Origin: Asanoa ishikariensis | GTDB lineage: Bacteria; Actinomycetota; Actinomycetes; Mycobacteriales; Micromonosporaceae | Length of the DNA: 64,000 nt | Reading direction: 5' to 3' | Assembly (NCBI RefSeq): GCF_900107455.1 | Contig: NZ_FNQB01000002.1 | Coordinates: 1,426,001 to 1,490,000, forward strand | Part shown: piece by piece, positions 57,716 through 64,000 of the stretch | Numbering within the stretch: position 1 is the stretch's first letter | How the letters are laid out: each line of letters starts with the position of its first letter | Notes under the pieces: model-generated | What the model was told of the DNA's origin: nothing | Seen by the model: the letters and a program-made list of their open reading frames with translations, nothing else | Database searches by the model: none | Position numbers and translations under genes: made by a program

Positions 57716-58996
57716 ATGGCTGACCGCGCGAGGATCGCTCACCTGCTGCGCCGCGCCACGTTCGGGCCGACCGCGGAGGAGGTCGACGACGCCGAACGGG
57801 CCGGCTACGACGCGACCGTGCGGCGGCTGGTCGAAGCGGCCGGCACCGCCGCCGACGCACCGGTCTTCGCTGCCCCGGCGGTGGCGGACAGGCAGCAGGC
57901 CAACCAGGAGCGGCGCGCGCAGGTCACCGCGACCATCGAGTGGTGGCTGGACCGGATGGTCGCGGCCGAGGACCAGCTCGCCGAGAAGATGGTGTTCTTC
58001 TGGCACGGGCACTGGGCGACCAGCGCGCAGAAGGTCAAGACCGCCTCGCTGATGCTCGGTCAGCTCAAGACCTTCCGGGAGTACGGCCGGGGCGAGTTCA
58101 CCGCGTTCGTCACCCGGATGGTGCGCGACCCGGCGCTGATCCTCTGGCTGGACGGCCAGAAGAACACCGTCAAGGCGCCCAACGAGAACCTGGCCCGCGA
58201 GCTGATGGAGCTCTTCACGCTCGGCATCGGCAGCTACACCGAGGACGACGTCAAGGCCGGCGCCCGTGCGCTGACCGGCTGGACCGTCGACCGTCGCGCC
58301 GGCACCGTGCGGTTCGCGCCGCGCCGGCACGACAAGGGCACGAAGACGGTGCTCGGCCGCACAGCCGCCTTCGACGCCGACAGTCTCGCCGCGCTGGTCG
58401 CCCGGGAGCCGGCCGGCGCGGCGTTTCTCGCCCGGCGCTTCTGGTTCCGGTTCGCCAGCGGCGAACCCATCGCCGACGACGTTCTCGCGCGGCTGGAGAA
58501 CGCCTTCGCCGCGCGCCGCGACGTCGACGACCTGCTGCGAGCACTCTTCACGGACGAAGCCTTCGCGGGTACGCACGGCCACCTGGTCAAACAGCCGGTG
58601 GAGTGGGCGGTCGGCGCGCTGCGCCAGCTCGGCATCCGCCCTTCCCGGCTCACCGACCAGCAGCGCAAACAGTTGGTCAACGGGCTGGGCGGGCTCGACC
58701 AGGTGCCTCTGCGGCCGCCCAGCGTGGGCGGTTGGCCGGCCGGCGCCGCCTGGCTGACCACCAGCTCGCTGCAGGCCCGCGTGCGGCTGGCCGAGCTGCT
58801 CGCCGACCGGGCGGCACCGGCGGTGCTGGAGCGGCTCAAGGCCGCGCCGACGGCGGGACGGCCGGACGCGTTGGCCCGGTTGCTGGTCGTCGACGCCTGG
58901 ACCGACCGCACCAGGGCGGTGCTCGCCGGCGCGGCCGGCAAGCCGGAACGGCTGCTCCAGCTCGGTCTGATCAGCCCCGAGTACACCGTCCACTGA
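57716..58996 (+). CDS. DUF1800 family protein
   Basis: This 426-residue protein matches DUF1800: AHLLRRATFGPTAEEVDDAE at the start, MVFFWHGHWATSAQKVK, PNENLARELMELFTLGIGSY and a C-terminal RPPSVGGWPAGAAW segment. It lacks a signal peptide of its own. DUF1800 genes almost always precede DUF1501 genes, as here (12 bases). The pair is associated with exported or cell-surface proteins, but its function is not established. Confidence 0.9.
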   Translation: MADRARIAHLLRRATFGPTAEEVDDAERAGYDATVRRLVEAAGTAADAPVFAAPAVADRQQANQERRAQVTATIEWWLDRMVAAEDQLAEKMVFFWHGHWATSAQKVKTASLMLGQLKTFREYGRGEFTAFVTRMVRDPALILWLDGQKNTVKAPNENLARELMELFTLGIGSYTEDDVKAGARALTGWTVDRRAGTVRFAPRRHDKGTKTVLGRTAAFDADSLAALVAREPAGAAFLARRFWFRFASGEPIADDVLARLENAFAARRDVDDLLRALFTDEAFAGTHGHLVKQPVEWAVGALRQLGIRPSRLTDQQRKQLVNGLGGLDQVPLRPPSVGGWPAGAAWLTTSSLQARVRLAELLADRAAPAVLERLKAAPTAGRPDALARLLVVDAWTDRTRAVLAGAAGKPERLLQLGLISPEYTVH

Positions 58997-59007
58997 GGAG
59001 AACGTCG

Positions 59008-60210
59008 ATGGATGCGTTGACCCGGCGCAGGTTCCTGCTCGCCAGCGGTGTCGTCGGCGCGGGTGCGCTGGCCGCCGGTGCCACGGCGTACACCCTGGCC
59101 GACCTCTTCGACACGGCCGGTGACCGGCCCGCGGACGCCGGCACGCTCGTGCTGGTGACGCTCTACGGCGGCAACGACGGGCTCAACACGGTGGTGCCCT
59201 ACGCCGACGCGTCCTATCAGGACGCCCGGCCGGGCATCGCGTACGACGCCGGCGAGGTGCTGCGCCTCGACGACGCCACCGGCCTCAACCCGGGTCTGAA
59301 AGGCTTCCAGCGGCTGTTCACCGACGGCCGGCTGGCGATCGTCCGTGGCGTCGGCTATCCCAAGCCGGACCGCAGCCACTTCCGCTCGATGGACATCTGG
59401 CAGACCGCGGACCCGGTCCGGCCCGGCACCACCGGCTGGCTCGGCCGCTGGCTGGACACGGCCGGCGGTGACCCGCGGCTCGCGGTCAGCTTCGAGCCCG
59501 CGCTGCCGCCGCTGCTGGCCGGCGCGAACAGTGCGGGAGCGGCCGTGCCGACCGGCGCCCGCCGCCAGGTCAAAGGAGTGACCGGGCTGGGCTTGCCCGC
59601 GGCGGGGGAGCCGCCGTTGCAGGCCCGCGCCGCGCGGTGCTTCGCCGACCTGGAGCGGGTCGAAGCGATGATCACGCAGGTACGCGACGCCCAGCCCGAA
59701 GACCCGGACGACGACGACTCGGCCACCGGCACCGGCGGCCGCACCGATCTCGCCGCCCAGCTCGACCTGGTCGCGCAGTGCGTCGAGGCCGGGGTGGCCA
59801 CGCGCGCCTTCTCGGTGTCGCTCGGCGGCTTCGACACCCACGCCGACGAGAAGCAGCTCCAGGAGATCCTGCTAGCCAAGGTCGACAAGGCGGTGACCGG
59901 GTTCGTCGACCGGATGGCCGGCCGTCCGGTGACCGTGGTGGTCTACTCGGAGTTCGGGCGTAGGGTGCGGGCGAACGCCGGCGACGGCACCGACCACGGC
60001 ACCGCGTCGAACGTGTTCGTGCTCGGCACCGGGGTGCGCGGCGGCCTGCACGGCGAGCAGCCGAGCCTGACCGACCTGGACGACGGCGACCTGAAGCACA
60101 CGGTCGACTTCCGCGACGTGTACGCGGGCCTGCTCACCGACGTGCTCGCGGCCGACCCGGCCGAGGTGCTCGGCGGGTGGACCGGCCGCCTGTCGCTCAC
60201 CGGCTCGTGA
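59008..60210 (+). CDS. DUF1501 family protein, Tat-exported
   Basis: The 400-residue protein has a Tat signal (LTRRRFLLASGVVGAGALAA) and the DUF1501 (sulfatase-like fold) domain with VLVTLYGGNDGLNTVVPYAD, GYPKPDRSHFRSMDIWQTAD and SVSLGGFDTHADEKQLQ, then VVVYSEFGRRVRANAGDGTD, the metal-binding motifs of the alkaline-phosphatase-like superfamily. It is paired with the DUF1800 gene. Its 3' end overlaps the convergent hydrolase by 14 bases. Confidence 0.9.
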   Translation: MDALTRRRFLLASGVVGAGALAAGATAYTLADLFDTAGDRPADAGTLVLVTLYGGNDGLNTVVPYADASYQDARPGIAYDAGEVLRLDDATGLNPGLKGFQRLFTDGRLAIVRGVGYPKPDRSHFRSMDIWQTADPVRPGTTGWLGRWLDTAGGDPRLAVSFEPALPPLLAGANSAGAAVPTGARRQVKGVTGLGLPAAGEPPLQARAARCFADLERVEAMITQVRDAQPEDPDDDDSATGTGGRTDLAAQLDLVAQCVEAGVATRAFSVSLGGFDTHADEKQLQEILLAKVDKAVTGFVDRMAGRPVTVVVYSEFGRRVRANAGDGTDHGTASNVFVLGTGVRGGLHGEQPSLTDLDDGDLKHTVDFRDVYAGLLTDVLAADPAEVLGGWTGRLSLTGS

Positions 60211-61018
60211 GCCACTCCATGGCCGCCGGGAACCGCCGCAGGACCGAGACATGGCCATCCACATCGGACTGTTGATAGGACGCGTGCGGGATCGTTCGCG
60301 CTAGCCAGGCGGTGTGGGTCGGCGGCACCATCCGGTCCCGTGCGCCGGCCAGCAGCAGTGCCGGCGCCGTGACCGAAGCCGGGTCGAAACCCCACGGGGC
60401 CACGTAGGCGAGGTCGTCGTCGGCCGCGGCCGTCGGGCCCTGCGCCAGTGCCGGCCGCACCACGTCGAGCACCCAGGACCAGTCGGTCGCCAGGGCGTCC
60501 TCGTCGGCGTCGACGAAGCCGATGTCGGGGTCTCCGGACGGGTTGGCGCCGAAGTCCTCCCGGGCCTCGCGGCCGGCGAGCGCCGCGTGCAACGACGCGG
60601 CGGCGCCCGGCGCCATCCCGCCGAACCAGTCGAGCCCGTCGGCGCCCCACGGTGCCAGGCTGGACCCGATCAGCACGGCCGCGACCCGGTCGGGCAGCAG
60701 CGCGGCCACGGCCAGCGCGTGCGGTCCGCCGCCCGAGTGCCCCACGACCGCGAACCGGTCGAGCCCTAGCCGGTCGGCGACCGCCGTGGTCAGGCGCGCG
60801 GCGGACGCGACATCGCGCCCCGGTGCGCGGGTCGAGCCGCCGTAACCGGGCCGGTCGTAGGACACCCAGCGCACCGCGTCGTCGAACAGCGGCGGCGGTG
60901 GCGCACCGAGGTTCGGGGTGCCGTGGTGCCAGAAGACGGTGTGTGCGGCGGGCTGGCCGGTGTCGTAGACGTGCAGGGTCTGCCCATTGCCGAGGTCGAG
61001 CTCGAACTCCTTGGTCAC
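60197..61018 (-). CDS. Alpha/beta hydrolase
   Basis: This 273-residue hydrolase has an HHGTPNLGAPPPP oxyanion strand, the nucleophile elbow VVGHSGGGPHALAV (Ser), ALLLAGARDRMVPP with the Asp, and a DVDGHVSVLRRF His. The family includes esterases, epoxide and haloalkane hydrolases; substrate unknown. GTG 61018 is the best start by length. Confidence 0.9.
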   Translation of the reverse strand: MTKEFELDLGNGQTLHVYDTGQPAAHTVFWHHGTPNLGAPPPPLFDDAVRWVSYDRPGYGGSTRAPGRDVASAARLTTAVADRLGLDRFAVVGHSGGGPHALAVAALLPDRVAAVLIGSSLAPWGADGLDWFGGMAPGAAASLHAALAGREAREDFGANPSGDPDIGFVDADEDALATDWSWVLDVVRPALAQGPTAAADDDLAYVAPWGFDPASVTAPALLLAGARDRMVPPTHTAWLARTIPHASYQQSDVDGHVSVLRRFPAAMEWLTSR

Positions 61019-61159
61019 CCGGCCGACCCTACCGCTGGCAGCGGCGACAACCGATGGTTGCCGAGGGCGACGAACATTCGTTGGACCGGCATGGGCCGCC
61101 GCTGCTCTGCTGGTCACAGGCGCCGGGCCGCACGGCGTACCCGGTACAGGGAGGCAGTG

Positions 61160-62110
61160 ATGAGGGTCCTGTTGGCGGGGGCGTCCGGCGTTCTGGGTCG
61201 GCACATGGCCGCCGCGCTGGTGGGTTCCGGGCACGAGGTGGTCGGGTTGACCCGGTCGCCCGGCGGCGCGCGACGACTCCGCGACGACGGTGTCGAGCCG
61301 CTCGTCGCCGACCTGATGGATCGCGACGCCCTGCTGCGGGCCGTCGACGGGCAGCGGGCGGACGCCGCTGTGCACGCCGCGACCGCCCTGCGCAAGGTGC
61401 CGATGCGGCACTCCGGGATGGCCGCCACCGACGCGCTGCGGGTGAGGGGGACCCGCAACTTCGTCGAGGCGGTCCAGGCCGTCGGCGCGCGCCGGCTGGT
61501 CGTCGAGTCGATGCACCTCGGTTACGGGTACGGCGACTTCGGCGACCGGGTGATCACCGAGGCGAACACGCCCTGGGCTCCACCCGGCCGGGACGCCGCG
61601 CTCGAGCGGCACCTCGAGGGCTTCCGGGTCAAGGAGCAGGTCGCCTTCCACACCGCCGGGGTCGAGGGCATCTCGCTGCGTTTCGGCGCGCTCTACGGCC
61701 CGGGCTACGGCGCCGGCGGCACCGAGCAGATCGTCGCCATGCTGCGTAAACGGTCGTTGCCCGTGGTCTCCGAGCGGGTGCGCGGCTCGCTGCCGTGGAC
61801 GCATCTCGCGGACGCCGGCACGGCCACCGTCGCGGCGCTGGAACGCGGTCGGGCAGGGGAGGCGTACCACGTCGTCGACGACGAGTCGGCGTCGATGACC
61901 GCGCACGTCCGGTTCCTGGCGGAGGCGTTCGGCACGCCGGCGCCGATGACCGTCCCGCTGTGGTTGATCGGGGCGGTCGGGCCGTACCTGCGGGCGTTCC
62001 TGACCTCCGTCGCGCACCTCTCCAACGCGAAGGCGCGCGACGAGTTGGGCTGGGCGCCGGCGTACCCGACCTACCGGGACGGCATTCGGTCGTTGGCTAC
62101 CACCCGTTGA
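61160..62110 (+). CDS. NAD-dependent epimerase/dehydratase-like protein
   Basis: The 316-residue extended-SDR-type protein has a Rossmann start MRVLLAGASGVLGRHMAAAL, DAAVHAATALRK, and GISLRFGALYGPGYG. The usual catalytic YxxxK is not evident (ESMHLGYGYGDFGD and FRVKEQVAF occupy the region), so it may bind NAD(P) without classical epimerase chemistry. GGGAGG precedes the ATG. Confidence 0.85.
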   Translation: MRVLLAGASGVLGRHMAAALVGSGHEVVGLTRSPGGARRLRDDGVEPLVADLMDRDALLRAVDGQRADAAVHAATALRKVPMRHSGMAATDALRVRGTRNFVEAVQAVGARRLVVESMHLGYGYGDFGDRVITEANTPWAPPGRDAALERHLEGFRVKEQVAFHTAGVEGISLRFGALYGPGYGAGGTEQIVAMLRKRSLPVVSERVRGSLPWTHLADAGTATVAALERGRAGEAYHVVDDESASMTAHVRFLAEAFGTPAPMTVPLWLIGAVGPYLRAFLTSVAHLSNAKARDELGWAPAYPTYRDGIRSLATTR

Positions 62111-62140
62111 CATCGCGGCCGGATCCACCATCGTGGACAC

Positions 62141-63094
62141 GTGGACTTCGACCTGGCACAGGTACGAGCGTTCCTCGCGGTGGCGGAACTACGGCATTTC
62201 GGCCGCGCGGCGGTCCGGCTCAACCTGACCCAGCAGGCGCTGTCGAAGCGGATCCAGCGGCTGGAGCACCTGTTGGGTGAGCCGCTGCTGGCCCGCGACA
62301 GCCGCGCGGTCGAGCTCACCGAGGCGGGCGCGCGGTTCCTGCCGCACGCCCGCGCGCTGCTGGTCGCGGCCGACAGCGCGGTGGCCGAGACGCGGTCCGT
62401 CACCCGTCCGGTCCGGGTCGACGTCTGGGGTCACCTCCACGCGCCGCTGAGTTGGATGCGCCGCCTGAGCGCGACCGAACCCCGGCTGACCATCGAGGTC
62501 AGCATGCGGCGCGGCCTGCCCGCCGCGATCGACGCGTTGGCTCGCGGCGAGATCGACATGGCGTTCGGGCGCGTGCACGACCTCGGCGAGCCGGTGCCCG
62601 GCGCGCTCGACCACCGGCTGGTCTGCCTCACGCCGTTGGGTGCGCTGCTCGACGACCGGCATCCGTTGGCCGGCGTGGCGACCGCCGGCCCGGCCGACCT
62701 CGCGGACTGCGGCATCTGGCAGCCGAACGCGGCCGGCACGCCCGAGCTCACCGGCTACCACCAGCGCTTCGCGGAGCGATTCGGTGTGCCGCTCGTGCCG
62801 GGTGGCGCGAACCTGGGCGCCGAGCACGCCGTCGACTACCTGCACGCCCACCCGGCGCATGCCGTCCTGCTGCCGGCCGACCTTTCGGTCCCGGCCGGCT
62901 CGGGTGCGCATATCGTCCCGTTGACGGGACCGGTTCCGCGCTGGCCCTGGTCGCTGCTCTGGCGCCGGGACGACCAGAGCCCGGCGGTGGCCCTGGTGCG
63001 CCGGTCGGTGCTGGAGCTGGCCCGCGACGGTGGCTGGACCCGCTTCGACCCGGGCCTCGACTGGTTGCCGGATCCCGACGCGGCCGCGCGCTGA
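62141..63094 (+). CDS. LysR-family transcriptional regulator
   Basis: The 317-residue regulator has an N-terminal winged HTH (DLAQVRAFLAVAELRHFGRA, NLTQQALSKRIQRLEHLLGE) and a LysR substrate-binding domain (about 88-290). It lies 30 bases after the epimerase-like gene in the same orientation, unlike the usual divergent layout, so its target is not obvious. GTG 62141 begins the HTH directly. Confidence 0.9.
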   Translation: MDFDLAQVRAFLAVAELRHFGRAAVRLNLTQQALSKRIQRLEHLLGEPLLARDSRAVELTEAGARFLPHARALLVAADSAVAETRSVTRPVRVDVWGHLHAPLSWMRRLSATEPRLTIEVSMRRGLPAAIDALARGEIDMAFGRVHDLGEPVPGALDHRLVCLTPLGALLDDRHPLAGVATAGPADLADCGIWQPNAAGTPELTGYHQRFAERFGVPLVPGGANLGAEHAVDYLHAHPAHAVLLPADLSVPAGSGAHIVPLTGPVPRWPWSLLWRRDDQSPAVALVRRSVLELARDGGWTRFDPGLDWLPDPDAAAR

Positions 63095-63097
63095 CCC

Positions 63098-64000
63098 TCA
63101 GATCAGGCTCGGCACGCCGTTGCGGCAGACGAGGCTCGCGCTCAGGCCGAGCACCGTGATGGTTGCCCGGTCCTGCGGGCCGGAGGCGTGCTCGGCCGGT
63201 GAGACCACCTCGACCTGGTCGCCGACGCAGCGCGCGTCGACGGTGATGCCGAGCAGTCCGAGCTCGATGGTCCGGCCGGGCGTCGGGCCGGGGTTGGCTG
63301 TGGGCTCGGTTCCCGGGTCGTCGGGGTCGTCCGGGTCCTGGTCCGAACCCGAGCCCGGCTGGCGGGTCGCTTCCGGCGCGCTGCCCCCGCCCGGTCCGCC
63401 CGTGCCCGTGTTGCCTGACCCGGATCCCTGGCCGAGGTCGCCGCCGGTCGGAGCGGTCACGGCCGGGTTCGTCGTCGGCGGTGTGCTGCCCGGCGTGGGG
63501 GAGGCGGTGACGGCCGGCGTCCCGGTGCCGGTGGCGTCCGCGCTGGCGCCGGGGTCGTCGTCCGGCATCACCAGAGCGGCCACCACGGCACCGGCGACCA
63601 GCACCGCGCCGGCGGCGGCGAGCAGGGCCGTGCGGCGGCGGTCGGGGCGGCGGACCGGCTTGGCCGAGACCGGCACCACCTCGGTGGTCAGCTCCGGATC
63701 GACCGTGGGCCGGGCGGCGTCGAGCACGTCGTCGGCGACGGGTGCGGCGGCCGCGGCGTCGGTGGGCACGTCCATCGAAACGACCAGGCCGGCCAGCGCG
63801 GGGTCCACGTCCTGCGGCGGCGGCACGATCCCGGCGGCCGTGGCCAGCACCGTTGCCACCTCGGCGGCGCCTGGCCGGTCGGCGGGCTCCTTGGCCAGAC
63901 ACCGGTCGCAGATCTCGTTGACCTCGGACGGGATGTCGTCCAGCGGCGGCAGCAGTTCGGGCTCGACGTACACGTGCGCGTCGAGCATTTGGGTCGTGGT
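63098..64000 (-). CDS. Serine/threonine protein kinase, C-terminal part
   Basis: The gene is cut by the window end; 300 C-terminal residues are present. It starts in the kinase C-lobe (LDAHVYVEPELLPPLDDIPS, then EICDRCLAKEPADRPGAAEV, the final helix motif with its Arg). A juxtamembrane linker, one membrane helix (TALLAAAGAVLVAGAVVAAL), a Ser/Thr/Pro/Gly-rich extracellular stalk and a small C-terminal domain with two cysteines follow. It is a PknB-like actinobacterial receptor kinase. Confidence 0.88.
   Translation of the reverse strand, partial: TTTQMLDAHVYVEPELLPPLDDIPSEVNEICDRCLAKEPADRPGAAEVATVLATAAGIVPPPQDVDPALAGLVVSMDVPTDAAAAAPVADDVLDAARPTVDPELTTEVVPVSAKPVRRPDRRRTALLAAAGAVLVAGAVVAALVMPDDDPGASADATGTGTPAVTASPTPGSTPPTTNPAVTAPTGGDLGQGSGSGNTGTGGPGGGSAPEATRQPGSGSDQDPDDPDDPGTEPTANPGPTPGRTIELGLLGITVDARCVGDQVEVVSPAEHASGPQDRATITVLGLSASLVCRNGVPSLI

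Noticed and set aside
1-64000. rRNA genes, prophage structural genes and insertion-sequence transposases
   Set aside because: None recognised on either strand; the only mobile element with support is the AICE and the possible relic beside it.

Overview
The window is high-GC actinobacterial DNA, most likely Micromonosporaceae (Actinoplanes/Micromonospora relatives). Signs are the GTG/TTG starts, ATGA/GTGA coupled starts, several apparently leaderless GTG genes, XRE-DUF5753/DUF397 genes, and a two-unit intergenic repeat (core AAGGAAGGGCCCCTTGTTAA) that I recall as typical of that family. The assignment comes from pattern recognition, not from a database search.

Layout. 1-2.2 kb: two tandem secreted PL1 pectate lyases. 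2.2-8.3 kb: a LacI-controlled sugar/polyol catabolic operon (Gfo/Idh/MocA oxidoreductase, DUF993, TIM-barrel isomerase, DUF6807, inositol-phosphate-synthase-like protein) that carries a tandem duplication scar. 8.3-21.8 kb: ordinary chromosomal genes (GNAT, DinB, lipoprotein, GGDEF cyclase, DUF397 and XRE regulators, a RAMA-type protein, a TetR/aldo-keto reductase pair sharing one operator, secreted HNH nuclease, PPOX protein, FUSC membrane protein, zinc-free L36, methyltransferase). 21.9-22.2 kb: tRNA-Gly, tRNA-Cys, tRNA-Val.

22,123-38,805: a complete actinomycete integrative and conjugative element (AICE) in tRNA-Val(GAC), bounded by 47-bp identical att repeats. Its leftward block holds integrase, excisionase, DUF3631 and prim-pol replication proteins, SSB, a DpdA-like transglycosylase, an FtsK/TraB translocase, Spd-like membrane proteins and small zinc proteins. 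A GntR/GNAT control pair with two CTGTCTAGACAG operators faces right. Beside attR lies a lower-GC cargo of a DUF262 protein, a HipA-type kinase and a membrane protein. A third partial copy of the tRNA 3' end at about 39.4 kb suggests an older element relic.

39.6-64 kb: chromosome again, with a CPCC protein, secreted M14 carboxypeptidase, fasciclin lipoprotein, methyltransferase, pentapeptide-repeat protein, and a HelD-type helicase divergent from a TetR gene. Next comes a three-gene NLR-like operon (47.4-51.7 kb), then a xylo-oligosaccharide ABC transporter divergent from an intracellular GH10 xylanase, a DUF1800/DUF1501 pair, and metabolic and regulatory genes. The window ends inside a Ser/Thr kinase gene.

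Most interesting: (i) the 47.4-51.7 kb operon, where a small helical protein ends in a short G-x-x-I-G-x-H motif that is repeated at the start of the adjacent NACHT-type ATPase, the arrangement expected of bacterial amyloid-signalling NLR systems; (ii) the AICE's iterated 9-bp repeat modules around the replication genes and a 7-bp repeat array just 3' of the translocase gene (candidate origin and clt locus); (iii) the DpdA-like gene in the AICE; (iv) the DUF262-HipA cargo pair.
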